A stretch of DNA of 64,000 nucleotides from Dreissena polymorpha (GCF_020536995.1 NC_068357.1:147829751-147893750); one strand, 5' to 3'. Shown: positions 13,052-25,769, counted from the stretch's first letter. The notes: a model not told the origin generated them from the letters alone. Numbers and translations: made by a program.

Positions 13052-13498
13052 GTTTTCATTGGCGCTGCATCTCTAATTATTAAAAAAATCAATTAAACAT
13101 GACACTATTTTATTTTAACTTGATTTAATATGTTCAAATTTTAAGATTTTTATCACTCGGGATTTTTTTTTCAGTTTCATTGGCAGAAATTGACAACCTT
13201 ATTTTCTTTACCATTTATTGCACAACGGATTTACCTTTGCAATAAAAATTGTAATGCAGTAAAATAAAGTTAAAAACAAAACAAAAACACTATTTATTAT
13301 TTAGTTATTTAAGTACATATTGACTCGATATGTAATGCGGGTCGGTATAATATTGGTTCATTGGTCGCAGTAGTGTTGACAGATTTATAAGTTAATATAA
13401 TAGGTACTGTTCTACAATACCCCAAAAATAAACTTTCAGATTAGCGTTAACAAATGTAAATTTTATTTCATAGTTATATCAACTTTAAATATGGAGTA
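13052..13498. other. Extra 447-bp stretch in arm A
   Basis: Arm B joins 'aacttgtt' directly to 'gtattttag' near 29025, while arm A has about 447 extra bases here. I see no terminal inverted repeats, so it may be an insertion of unknown type in A or a deletion in B. It is AT-rich and without a convincing gene. Confidence 0.55.
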
Positions 13499-13509
13499 TT
13501 GTATTTTAG

Positions 13510-13684
13510 CCAGAATAATTACAACCTAGATCAACTGAAATTATTTGCAAACGTACGTATTCCTAAGCTGCAGCCGATCGAGCTAGTTGGATTAAAAAAG
13601 TGTGAAATAGGTCTACCAGTACAAAAAGGAAGGTTGTGTACGTTTCTGTTTGGCAACCATCGTTTCGTGTATGTGAAATCATGA
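13510..13684 (+). CDS. Putative 3'-terminal coding exon, conserved in duplicate
   Basis: A polypyrimidine-poor but valid AG acceptor (tattttag) precedes an open frame of 58 codons ending in TGA at 13682-13684. The first base completes a codon (phase 2). The peptide includes KLQPIELVGLKK and FLFGNHRFVYVKS. The arm B copy at 29037-29209 keeps the same peptide over its last 38 codons (KLQPIELVGTKK ... FLFGNECFLYVKS), with an in-frame 3-base length difference, which is what a once-coding exon should show. The hydrophobic/aromatic pattern is faintly like a FLYWCH-type zinc finger, but the Cys and His residues of that fold are not clear. I cannot place the upstream exons. Confidence 0.4.
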
Positions 13685-14140
13685 TAGATTGCAGGTAAAA
13701 ACAAAATCCTAAACACAGTTGAACATACACGAGTTTTATTATATACATATAAGATCATCTATTATATTAGTATTTCATCCAACACACGCAATTAAATAAT
13801 ATTCAAATTTTAGCACACGATTATCATGTTTAATAAAAATTTATTTAAAATCCTTACAAGATTTCCATTTATGTTTCTGTGTTTTTTTCTCGCTTTCTTC
13901 ATTCTTTGTTACTTTATCTCTTTATTTTTTTTAACGATCACATGTTTTTGTTGTTCTTTACATGTTCTTTTCAGAAAAGATCACATGTACGCATAACAAA
14001 AATTGTGTCCAGGATTTTGTTTCAAACCATGGTCTTACTTAAAAGTTTCTTAAGTTCTTAGCTAAGTAATGCTTATTATTAAAGCTTAATAATGATCTCA
14101 AGGCTTGTTAAAATACATAATACAATAAGTGTTTAATACA

Positions 14141-15400
14141 TAAAGGTTTGTGAAAGAGGCTTAACAAACCTGACCCTGCAGCCTTGGCGAGAGGTTCGTG
14201 TTTTCGTACCGAGCAAATAAACTGATCTGTATTTAACAAGTACCTAGTATTCATGTAACCAATCATTATGTCACACAAATAAGGTCCTCTTTTAATAAAC
14301 AAATTTAACACAATTGCTGAAAATGCCAGAAAACATGATTAACATATAATTACGTCATATGTCCGTGACAATCGCTCATCTCCTTTTACCTGATCCTTCA
14401 TTGTACATTGCACATACACGTGAGGCACGCTCTATGTATCCAATATTAAAGCATATTGATCCCGTGTAAATTGCGTAAGTTGCGCATGCGTCTTGCTAAC
14501 TTTATAATTATATTATGCGGACTTCTTTTCTACCTGGGTAGAAAACAGACTGGAAATAAAAGGTAAATGTTAAGTTGTTATGATAATGTAGTACTATAGA
14601 CGAGTTTGTTACAGTCATTTGAGGTCACTTATTTTAAAAAAAGTTTACACCCCAGACAAGCTATTTTATGGCTTAATTTTGACAGTTATAAACAGCATGC
14701 ACAGACATGTGTATCAAATTCCAACGGTAAATACAGTTATTTAAAGCGAAATAGACGATTATATGTTCGTGGTACTCTAGTAACATGTATAGTCAAGACC
14801 TCCAGTATATACACTGACATGTATATTCGTGCACGTTTGATATATAATAAAGCATGTATGTATATCAGCTGTACAACCACAAACTATACCTCGATTTTGT
14901 TAGCATTAACTTCCGCCGAATCAAGACATTTCAACGATTTTACTGCGATTATGGATATGTTTAGTTACGCTATGAGCGTGCAAACAATAAACTTGAATTA
15001 GAGTTGATTTCATAAAATAAAATAATCCGTACAAACATGTTACTTTTGTTTATTTTTTTATAAACGAAACACGTTCAGGCCATAGCCTTCATCAGTAGTA
15101 TCAATGTAAACAAAAACATAGGTAGTGACGTCAGTAAAATACAGCAACGTTACGTTGTTTAACACACTGTATACAAAACTGAGAATAGAAAAAATATCAA
15201 ACACATACTATCAAATTATAACATTACAATTTACAAAAATGGGTCATTGTTAAATACATCTGCCTATTAGTATTGATATACGTTATTTAAAAATATAGTA
15301 ATAGTCAAACATCAACAGTATATGTATATTTTACATATGTTCTATATTTCGTAAAGCAGTTTATTATTAAGACCTTTAGGAATCATAGCTTTGAGTTTAT
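14141..15400. other. AT-rich stretch with no recognised gene
   Basis: The homology with arm B fades here. A plus-strand open frame of 131 codons (14606-15001) has no domain I recognise and no conserved partner, so I leave it uncalled. Nothing else stands out. Confidence 0.4.
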
Positions 15401-15413
15401 GTATCCTAAATGT

Positions 15414-16030
15414 TTATTTGCATAAACGGTCTATATTCAACAACATCAATAGGTACACAGAGAAATCAGATAAAGTGCATTCATTGTGGGTAGATCCAAA
15501 ATGTGTAGCAACATGTGAAATATGATTTATTGAACAGTTCTTGATATTAAATCTATGGCTATTCATTCTGCGGGATACATTCTGATAAGTATGTCCGACG
15601 TATTGTCTATTACAATTTTTACATGTAATAAGATATATAACATCACGTGAAGTACAATCAATATCATAGTGTAAATCATAAGATAAACATGTAACACTAA
15701 TATTGAATTGTGACAATGTGTTACTATTATTGCAATGTGTACATCTTGGTCGGTTTCATTTACCAGATACATGTATTTTAGGTCTATTAAAAGACACTGA
15801 ACATCTTACAAAACTGTTACGTAATTATTTGTTACTAAGAGAAATACTGATTCAATAAAACTGTGTACTGTATGTTTTAACACATCACTTCCTAATATTG
15901 AAAAATTTAAACAAATACTAGGATCTGTTAAGATTATCAGACAAGGGAAGTGTGAAATCCTTGCATTCATTTAAGCCTATTTTGGACAATAAACGACCTA
16001 CAAATTTACGTATCGGTCTTGTAAGATGTT
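15414..16030 (-). mobile_element. Penelope-like element 3' fragment (GIY-YIG endonuclease)
   Basis: The minus-strand peptide encoded by 15414-15716 reads CTSRDVIYLITCKNCNRQYV, followed by GHTYQNVSRRMNSHR. This is the GIY-YIG core with the CxxC insertion typical of Penelope-like retroelements, including the conserved Arg after the second strand and the later N/H residues. The sequence toward 16030 on the same strand looks like the decayed linker between reverse transcriptase and endonuclease, with several stops. No reverse transcriptase core remains. It is a dead 5'-truncated fragment. Confidence 0.65.
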
Positions 16031-16199
16031 AATTGTCTTATAACAATCAAAGCGAAATACCAGAAAAGATACAATGAGTACATATTGTCTATATATTTTA
16101 AATCTTTAACAGGATACGACGACGCCAAGAACGACCTTTTTGAACACATTTTTAAAAATGTTTTTATAAACATTGAACACAATTGGCTTGACATGCATA

Positions 16200-16859
16200 A
16201 CAGATCCGGGCAGTTAATATTGCTAAAAAAGACGCACTACTGTTGATTGCAGTACGTGCGAAAGAAAAAATACCTGTTTTTTCTGACCAAACATATACTC
16301 ACTGGCCCTCTTAAGTACACTTATTTTGAGTATAGATGTTCATATTGATCGGCAAGAGTGAAATCAAACATTCACAACGAGTTTCATACATCTTTTCAAA
16401 GTGACATTGATTGACATAGAGATTATCTGTTCGTCAAGTAAAATCACGTTCTTCCTTAAAATAACGAGATCAGCCATATGCTATGGACGGGATATGTCTA
16501 GCCGGTGATTATTCGCCGAAAACATGAATTTAATGAATATTACACCACTGTTTACTCGGATGACTTAACTAATTATGAGCAAAGCAAAATTAAACACTTG
16601 GAATATTGATAATATCTAATGATATCTGGTAAAGCCATGTATGCCCTATACACTATTAAATGCCCTTTTTAACTGACCTTTTTAGAAAAGTATGAATTAA
16701 ATTCAAATGTAAATTATTGTTTACGTGTTATCTCTATATTTGCGCTATTTTACATAAACAAGAAAGTGTTCATTCAGATGGAAAATGTTCTTCGCGTTAT
16801 ATGTTCAAATTATAAGAACAGTGTTTAATAAAGTATTTTGTAAGAAAAAACAGTAATCA
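16200..16859. repeat. 3' flank of gene copy 3, shared with gene copy 2
   Basis: Blocks here match the region downstream of gene copy 2 (37853-38049 and 38917-39010). Examples are 'taacgagat.agcc' at about 16460 against 37880, and 'aacac.tggaat.ttgat' at about 16590 against 38020. The order and orientation are the same, which ties copies 3 and 2 into one duplicated unit. Arm B has an inserted TIR element in the middle of this match. Confidence 0.65.
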
Positions 16860-19800
16860 TTATGTCTTCGCCCAACGGTTGACTGTGCAGTTATATGTTG
16901 AGAGCTGGTCTTTTCGAACTATTTCATCACTGCCAGTAATTCGATTTTTTGGGCAAGCAACCCAACCATCGATTTGTGAATATAACATATGCTTCGCCCT
17001 TTTGAAAATATTCCTGGCAAACGCTCTGAGTCTTGAGTGTCATACGCCGACCTGCATACCTTTTTGGGCGGGTCACTGTTACTTGCAGCAACAATCGGTT
17101 TCGTTTTCTCTGTGCAATCTCCCCGAGACGGACGTGTAATACTAGAAAACAAAAAGATATATTGAATACAACATTTATTTATGCTTAACAAATGTCGTCA
17201 CGCCAAATAACAACATTCTTTCAGACATGGTCCGTTTTCGATGCCATGAAGAACCACAAAAGTACTCCTTTTTTAAAACACATTCTTAAATTATACAATG
17301 AATAAGCGTTGACTCACGGTGGAATATAAAACTCGCCCTCTTATTAATCAGCATTTAACGCTTTGCAACCGTTTTAAACGTTACGACCGTATTAAGTTAT
17401 ATACACGAGTATCTACAATTGCATTTATCATTATAATATCGAAACATATAACACATACGAATATTTAAACATCGATTGTTTGATATTGAAAAATATCAAA
17501 ATTAATTTTATGATAACATATTAAGAATTATTCTTACGATTGATTAACTGTGTAACTATGATCATTCCATTGTTCTAAATATAAATAACGTTTCGCTTAA
17601 TGTTAAACAAAGATCTAATTTATAAATCTTACACTAATGTTTACATAGCCAAAAGTGTTTGAAGCATTTAGTAATTTTATTTTAAAGGTTATTAACATAT
17701 CTTACACGCTTTACATTTCATTTGGGCATATCTTAACCCAGCCAGTCAGTTAGTCATTGCTTTCAATAATAACCTCCCTCCAAAAACGACTATCTGGATC
17801 GGTAATTCGAATCAACATCTGCACTTATATATTGTTGGACAGGTTTTATTAGTTACACACTTAGTAACTGATGGTGTATCCCATACACCGTCAGTTATTT
17901 ACTGTGTAACGATTGTATCTCAATCGACTACTCGATTACTCGGTATGTATGGAAATTTCTCTGGGTGTATGGAAAATACACCATGGGCACGTGACCGCTC
18001 TGAGCCAATCGGATTAGGACATTTTTGTAGGAGGTGAGATATATTCATATGCCCAACGTTTCTTTCATAGTGTACGTACATGTATACGCGACAATTTGTG
18101 TTACCGACAAAGACGATAATGCCGACAAAACTACTCAAGGTTAAAAACATATTTTTACAAACCTTAAAATTGCTATCTACGGTTGACTTACTGTTCCACT
18201 TATTGCACTCCGCAGGTCCGCTGTGGTTTCCAGTAATGAACAAAGGGCATTTGGGAGGTCCAATTCGTGTTTGCGGACGTACATCGGGCGTTAGAAGTTT
18301 GTCATTTTTAATCTCTTTCTCGATATTTGCAATAATTTCTGTGTCGCACTTCTACAATGCAACACAACATTCTTGTACTATCTAAAGTGGTTTACTGTTT
18401 AGTATAGCTTATATATTTTTGGTTCATGTGAACTCACATGTGTACAGAAGTTAAGGTCTTTTACAACAAACATCAAATAAATAATGTAATAACATGTACG
18501 AGAAATTCGTTCATTGTTCTAGGACAAAATAAACGTATATTTGAAAATGTTGTTCGCTCGCTTGAACAATGTTATGGGCAATTTTTACCAGATTTGACTA
18601 ACGATATTAGCTCAAATCGCTAAATTATTGAAATGAAAATGAAATTTATTAAATAACACAAACGTTTTTATGAAATATATAAAATGCTTACGTGCGTTAA
18701 GTCCGCATGCACTGTGCCTGGAATGATACGGGTACAATGTGCTGTTATATATGACTGCATATTAATTAAAATGCATTAGATGTGTCGGAACGACAGTAAT
18801 CATGCCGTCCAACTGTAAGCTCGTCGATTGAAAATTTTCATATCTGTGGCGTGGATATTTTGCAGGAAAATAAACAAAAGAAATATGCAATGTTAATATT
18901 GTGCTATTTATATCTATTTATATCTTGGAGAGCGCATTTCTTATAAAGCACATTTATCTTATATACACATATGATCGTAATTATGATTGTTTGTTAAGTT
19001 GTAGATTAACATTAACATTTGAATCAAGCACCAATAGATTATGTTGGTATTATTTTACATAAATTACGAAATGATGTCCAATTCTCCATAAAGAGTGCTC
19101 ACTATGCATGCAAATAAATTTCAACCATAGTTTCAATATTTCTGCAAACATTTGCAATCATGATTTTAGAAGAAGTTAATCACAATTGTTAACAAGAAAA
19201 ATCATTAGAAAAGGTATACGGCGTTTATGTTGGTTTATGTTAATGACCGATAAAAAAATATAAATGTGCGATCCAATAGAGCGAATGCCTCTTTTGCGCA
19301 TTCCTTAGCTGCATCACACGCAAATCAAGTACGGGGTGTCGCGCCAGATTTCGTAGTTTATTTCGCTTTATTAGATATTATTGATCAGATATATATAGTT
19401 ACAGTATTGAAAAACTCAAGAAGAATGAAAATAAATGAAAGCATACTATATAGGTCAGCCGGCAGCACACGTACATATTTAAACATATTTATACAAGCGT
19501 TTTTCCAACAGACCGGATTTAGTGGTTTATCGGAAATTGTCATTTGATTCGAGTGATGCTTACTAAATTGGTCTATATGATGGAATATTTCTAATTAAAT
19601 TACCTAAAACTGGTTCTTATCGTGTAATTATTGAAAACACATTAATAATCTATGATTGACATACCATATGGTATCGCCGAATAATACCTTTCTGATCAAT
19701 ATAAACTTCCAGCCCACCTAGTTAACGCGATAGCGTTTATACAAGATTCTGTTACTGACAGCGATCTGATCTTGATACCTTGCGGTTTGGAATGCAATGA

Positions 19801-20859
19801 ATTACAATAAGGTAACGATTCCACTGCTGGAACGACGGCTTGTTTAAAGCTGTATACATTTACATGTATAACGGTCACTTTTCGAAAGAAATGAAGAAGT
19901 TTTTCGTCAAAGCGTATATTATGTTATTGAACAACAATACTTATATGATCCAAAATATAGGAGTGCACAGAATGCAATATCGTAGTAATTACTCAATATG
20001 ACACCACAGCCTTTAAGGACAAACTCTCTGGAGCTGACAACCTTCTAGCTAAAAAGGTGCACACACAAACTGTATTGATGTCGAGAGTGTAGTGTGAAAC
20101 TGTTCTATATCTCAAGCCGTATCATAAGGGATAAAATTGTTTCATACTGAATACGCAGTAAACATCGTTGCTAAACGAACTGTAGTATCCCTTTTCACAC
20201 CCTTTACTTCCCACAAATAGAAAGTCGAATGAATAACATATGTCAACGTGAAAACTGTTTGTGGATTGCACGTTTTCTACTTCGACAAGTTTCAGACTTT
20301 CCGGCGGTAAATTGTATATCCAAATTGATTCGACGCTTACAAAGGTCAGCTAAGGTGAAAAGCTAGGTAAGACAGCTACGCCGAAAAAAACACGCACAAG
20401 AAAACAGACAACGTACCGTTACAGCATCTCTTTTCGAGTCCATTCTCTACTCTCGGGTAAAGACCATTACAACACAGTTGGTTGTCTCGTTCATACCACA
20501 CCGGTTTCCCGTCAACAATGCAAAACAGACATTCTGAAAATATACTGGAATGTGTACAGAAAAACATTGTCAATATATTTATCACAAAATATAATGACGA
20601 TTAGTATAATTTTCAAATACCTTTCATAGAGTTACGTTGAATGCAGAACATTGTATAGCATCGTTTTGCTGTATAATAAACATGTGTATTTAAAATGTAC
20701 AAATCCTCCAACAATTGTGTTTCCAAATAAATTTTCGTAACCTTAAAAAAATGAAATTATGATATTCAACATGAATGTAGATCTACAACCAGTATCGTTC
20801 AATGTAGAAATATACCTCCATAATTCAGTCAGCAAAGCACCAGAATAAAGATGACGTTT
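16860..20859 (-). pseudogene. Galaxin-like secreted protein gene, copy 3 (decayed)
   Basis: Five exons align one to one with copy 2: leader 20816-20859, galaxin-like 20417-20533, a shortened exon 18692-18717, middle 18192-18351 and last 16860-17141. Splice donors (GTATAT, GTACGT, GTAAGC, GTAAGT) and phases (1, 1, 0, 1) agree with copies 1 and 2. Three defects are visible. The leader exon, the same 44 nt as in copy 2, has an in-frame TGA at its tenth full codon. The third exon is 26 nt instead of 107 nt, an in-frame loss of 81 nt that removes the second galaxin repeat. The last exon has a frameshift near 16941-16951, between KKS and RITGSDEIV. The C-terminal CxxC is also CxxY here. The galaxin exon is still clean (NQLCCNGLYPRVENGLEKRC). 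I read this as a fairly young pseudogene. Confidence 0.75.
17852..17910. repeat. Near-perfect short hairpin
   Basis: Two 28-base arms (17852-17879 and 17883-17910) are inverted copies with 4 mismatches around a 3-base loop. They begin and end GTTACACA/TGTGTAAC. It lies in the last intron of gene copy 3. It could be a tiny foldback element or a folded RNA; nothing decides between them. Confidence 0.6.
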
Positions 20860-20951
20860 CTGAAAATGTATTTGACGTATAAAGATCATTAAAGTGTACA
20901 TTAAGAATAAAGAAGCTCGATAATAGCAACAACAAAAAATAAATAATAAGT

Positions 20952-20990
<39 letters not shown>

Positions 20991-21050
20991 CCGCCGACGA
21001 CGACGCTGCCGAAGAAGAAGAACAAGAAGAAGAAGAAGAAGAAGAAGAAA

Positions 21051-21126
<76 letters not shown>

Positions 21127-22155
21127 CGACGACGATGATGATGATGATGATAAGTTATATAATCCAACCCAAAGTACGCTTCACATCAATTATTCAGATG
21201 CTGTGTGTTCGAGTTTGGGAGAATTGTACAGAAAAAAATGTATTCCAAATTGTGTGTAGTAGTAACATCGGACTATAGTGTCAGTTGTACTTAACCTCAA
21301 AATGGCGAATCATTCCTCAAAATAGAATTCGTTTTTAAACGCACAGTAAAATAATTTCCCACGCTTACATAAGACCCCAAAATTGGTAGGTCGTGGGAAG
21401 AAAAGATATTTATTTTTTACCATGACATAATGAAGCACTGTGGTTTTAAGATTGTTTTATATTTTGTGGGCCATTCAAGCTGTGTTATATTTGACTAGCC
21501 TGCGTACATTTTGGCCGGTTGTGTATGCACTATTTAAGTGAACTTGAAACTGAGGTTTCGAAATGATATTCAGGGTTTGAATGATGTTGCGTGCAAACCC
21601 GATGCACTATCAAATTGGCATTTTAAAATGAAGTAAGTATGCTGTCTTCATCATATTCGATTGTGTGCGGCAAACCAGATGGACTATCCGTTGTTCTGAA
21701 TACAGTGACATGGTATACGGCTTCTTATGAAACAATATAATAATTATGTTGCTACATGTTTATATATTTTTCTTACAGGTACGCATGTTACTTCTACGCC
21801 ATCTAAGTCAAGTACTCGCATATAAAGTGAATAAAACGTTTAGTAAACTTATTTTAGTTGTTTCTTTCTATGATTTGAAAAGTTTTACCATACATATGTA
21901 TCGATTTAAAATGCATCCGTCTATATAAGGGAGGGGGATAGAATATTAACACATAATGTATGATCACATATAACGTGCAAAGCAGATTTGTCATGTTTCA
22001 AAATTTTAACTGAAACTTTGCAACTGTATTAATCACACGCTTGAATCGTTTCATAATTATGTTAAACACGGGTGTAATATTACAGTACAGAAGCGATACG
22101 TTTTGATCGATTTACACGTACTGGTTTAAGATCGGAAACTCAACTGTTACATCAT
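20860..22155. other. Upstream flank of gene copy 3 with microsatellite
   Basis: Apart from the trinucleotide repeat at 20953-21152 this is AT-rich DNA with no gene I can support. A first, start-codon-bearing exon of copy 3 should lie here, since the leader exon begins in phase 2, but I cannot identify it. The arm B duplication begins at 22156. Confidence 0.45.
20953..21152. repeat. Compound GAT/GAA trinucleotide microsatellite
   Basis: About 13 ATG/GAT units are followed by a mixed GCC/GAC/GAA stretch, about 10 GAA units, and then about 35 GAT units. It generates long spurious open frames of poly-Met and poly-His on the two strands, which should not be called as genes. Confidence 0.95.
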
Positions 22156-22360
22156 AACGTTATTTATGCCATGTTTAATTGATAACTAATAATAATGTTA
22201 AAGTTAATATGTTTCAATGCGTAGATTCGTGTATATTCGTTGTTGCAAGCTGTTTCGGTTAACCATTTTTAACTCTAAATTTGTGTTGTGTTACCCATTT
22301 TTGCTTCGTATTTGAGACGTATTAATCTCACTTTAAATAGCAAAGCACATTCAACAAAAT

Positions 22361-23366
22361 ATGTGTTCGTCAGAAACACAATGCCCCCTACTGTGCCGCT
22401 TTGAAATAAAATTTCTATTTATCATTTGGCAGGTATAGAAATCATCTACCTTTAAAGCCTATTACTTCCCTTGGATATTGTCCAATCCAACCGGGGGTGG
22501 GGGGTCTGTAGACAGTCAAAAATGACCAAGTCAGACATCACTGACAACCAAGGCCTGTGGCTTATCAAAGAGACCATAGCCAGCGTTCATCTTGTATCTA
22601 TGGACATATGTAATGAACCCTACCATTCACAAATTAGTACAAAGAAATGATAATTATATCATTAAAAAAACTTTGACAAATCAATCATTTGAGTTATAAA
22701 TAATCAAAGTAAAAAATCTGTACAGTAAATGTGAAAAGAACTTAAATTCTTGGTAAGGAAATATATAATATGAGATTTATAATTATATAAATTACTTCAC
22801 TTGAAAATAATTGTCTCTAACAAATCTCTATTTTTAGTAGCAAATAATTAAAAGCCACTACCGAGACTGTAGATTCACCACTCAAAATGTGCAGCTCCAT
22901 GAGATACACATGCATGCCAAATATCAAGTTGCTATGTTCAATATTGAATAATTATCTCCCTTTAAACCTTATAACTTCCCTTGGATTTGTATTTTTGACA
23001 TTAGACCTTGAAGGATGACCTTGACCTTTAACCACGATGAGTTTGTCAGAAACACAATGCCGCCTACTGCGCCGTTTTGATTTATTTAACAAGAATATAT
23101 AATTATGCAGGTCAGATAATTATGTCCATTTAAAGCTTACTAATTCCCTTCGATTTGTTTTTTCCACCCCGTGACCTAGTTTTTGACCCGGCATGACCCA
23201 TATTCGAACTTGACCTAGATATTGTCTAGATACAACTTCTGACCAAGTTTGGTAAAGATCGGATGAAAACTATTTGAATAAGAGAGCGGACACGAAAAGT
23301 GTGACAGACAGACTTACAGACGGAAAGTGCGAACACTCTATACCCCCTTTTTTCGATAGGGGGCAT
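22361..23366 (+). mobile_element. Composite dispersed repeat with ATGCCCCCT/AGGGGGCAT ends
   Basis: It is absent at the matching point of arm A (about base 195). It begins near 'cacaatgccccctactg' and ends 'cgatagggggcat', so the ends are inverted. Its start-like sequence occurs twice (22369 onward and 23045 onward), which suggests a nested or partially duplicated element. Near the right end are 'gaccaagtttggtaaagatc' and 'cagacagactt' words that I recall from common mollusc repeats. There is no coding capacity. Confidence 0.6.
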
Positions 23367-23808
23367 AAAAATTCATATTAAATATTGCACCTTGTTTTTT
23401 AATCAGCTATTTAGTCGATAGGTGCGACAATAATGTAACATAGACTTCCACTTTTTTTACCTTTATCTTTACCACAACAATAGTTTTAAGAAAATTTAAT
23501 GTATTATTATATTAATAAAATGCGCTATTTATATTGGAATAAATTTTTTTCAACGGCCTCACGTATTGTCTAAACAGTACAGATTAATGGGGCACATTGC
23601 CTGCATTTCTCGAAATTTATAAACGAAATTTTGTTTTGCTTTCTGGGTATAACCATGACTTAATTCCCTTATTAAAGTGAGTAAAAATATGTTTACGAGC
23701 GTTTGCATCACAAGGTTGAATTTAAAAAATGAAATATGTTGGTCTTGCTGTTTCTGCCTACAAATACAATAACGACTACTAAGATCTTGGTTTTAGTCGT
23801 ACAGACCA

Positions 23809-24071
23809 GGGCCTATATTCACCAACCGATTCTTAGACATAAGAATACAGAATAGACTTAGAACAAGAAAATTATGCTCAGTGTTCGAGTCTTTACAGTC
23901 TACCACTGGTGATTTTGCCATAAACAAAGCATTCTTCATGAAGAATGATGTTGATAAAGGCGATTAATGCCAAGTCTGACTCAAAAATAAAGCAGCTCTT
24001 GAACATCCGATTTAAAGAATATTTTTTATTCTTAGACTTTAGTCTAAGAATCGGTTGGTGAATACGGGCCC
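23809..24071 (+). mobile_element. Short TIR element (MITE) absent from arm A
   Basis: A 263-bp element with about 30-bp inverted ends. The left end starts GGGCCTATATTCACCAACCG and the right end is its inverted copy with one or two changes (GGGCCCGTATTCACC). Arm A reads 'gaccagagcag' straight across near base 605, giving an empty site. No transposase is present. The superfamily is undetermined because the target duplication is unclear. Confidence 0.8.
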
Positions 24072-25113
24072 CGAGCAGAAACAAGATATAAAATAACTAC
24101 ACTTTCGCGGTCATCCGTAATGGAACGCAGACGAGTTTTCGTAAACAATGTTAACACAAAGCTTTATGCTCCTTATAATGCACAACTGTCGAATATTCCC
24201 GGTTGAAGTGTGTTTTGAAACTGATAGCTCATATGTATGACTAGCTGCCCCCTATATTTATTTCAAACTGCCAATACCATTGATGTGGATATCTGGCCTG
24301 GAAAACACAATGGCGGACAAATTAACGCTAAGCACAGAATTGGTTTAAAACTACTCTGGATTTTTTAAAGGTGTTTTACCAAGATGACCAGTCCTTTATG
24401 TCTGGTGGATTTAATTAACAGGTTACAAAGTTTATGATTTAAATGTTTTCAAATTAAAAACCGAGTGTTGATAATTATTTGTGACTTGTTAGTGTATTTT
24501 TAACTTTTCTACTATTCATCTTAATTCCTTGTTGATTATTTACTATGATGAACAGCGACATGACGTTCATCATTAATTTATTTCATATAAACTAGACATT
24601 TTAAAAGCTGTCTACTTTCAGAGTAGTGAGAAAGATATTAAATATATTTTGCCTCACATAATTTTCAATTTGACATCACCAGACACTAAATACAAATATG
24701 TATTTTGTAAGCAAGTTCTCATTGTTCACATATACGTGTACATTTATATAAAAATAATCACCAATCATCTATGGTTTAAAATGGAAAGTTTGCACACCCA
24801 CAGCAAAGTTATCAATAGTGCATATGCATGTTACTTTACTTAACATGTTATTCATAACGAGTTTACCACTTCTACTGCTTTTCCCACGGCCGCCTAAGTA
24901 TCTCGATGGAATCTTTTTAATACTAATTAAATAGTTTATTTAGTGTCTATACATCGAGACTTATAACGCATGTTATAAATATATTTCTCAACATAATTTC
25001 AGTGTTGTATGAATCCGTATTAGCCTTCGATATAACGCGATAAATTAAATCAATACAATAACATTCGAAATTTAAATGAAAATTTAAAAAAGAGACCGTA
25101 CCTATGCGTTATT

Positions 25114-25213
25114 GTCGCAAATCCATTGCCAGCACACATTTCGGCTCTTTTCAATATTAAACTGTCGCAAATCCATTTCCAGCACACATTTCGGCTCTTT
25201 TCAATATTAAACT
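25114..25213 (+). repeat. 50-bp tandem duplication
   Basis: Two nearly identical adjacent copies (25114-25163 and 25164-25213) that begin GTCGCAAATCCATT and end in TTAAACT. Arm A has a single copy near 1795, so the duplication arose in arm B only. Confidence 0.9.
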
Positions 25214-25757
25214 GTAAATTATTTTTATGAATTATTTCTAATGATTTCTGATCAAGCAAACAATACGACGGTTAAAATTTCAATAAATTCAATATGAAAA
25301 CACGGCGATTAATATTCGCTTTAACCTGTTAAAAGCCAGTGTGGTAAACACCTGCCTAATAGATTACATGGATCAATTTCACATGCTTTCAAATTAACAC
25401 GGATTATAACCATCACATGCTTAAAGCGGCGAGTAACTATAACTACGATACGAGACTCATTCACTGCGTTCACAGTCGACCGGGCAGTAAATCAATACAT
25501 GTTTATGACTGACATTTCCGTCCGTTAATTGCAAGCCACCTGCGCAATTTATTCGTCGCTGAGCGCAAATATTATTCAAGAAGGATCCAACTAGTGTTTT
25601 AAAGCCAGATTTCCATGAAATCGAAAAAATAAGTGTCTTCGATACTGACTAATTGTTTGCCGTACAAGCGTCGATGAAAATTAATAAGCGTCAGGCTCTA
25701 TTTTGGTTTACGTTTTATTGATGTATGAATTACAAGTGTTTTGAGCCATTAATTTTA

Positions 25758-25769
25758 CACGCGCACACA

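Larger units (their letters stand above)
12569..14140. repeat. Segmental duplication arm A, part 3
   Basis: This block aligns with 28512-29677 and then, across an insertion in arm B, with 31741 onward for a short distance. It contains one extra stretch not in arm B (13052-13498). It carries a conserved small coding exon (13510-13684) that is also present in arm B. Confidence 0.8.

Noticed and set aside
14606-15001. 131-codon plus-strand open frame
   Set aside because: No domain, no signal peptide and no partner in arm B; a frame this long can occur by chance in a window of this size.
20901-21278. Open frames encoding poly-His or poly-Met proteins
   Set aside because: They are translations of the GAT/GAA microsatellite on either strand, with no unique sequence or splice support.
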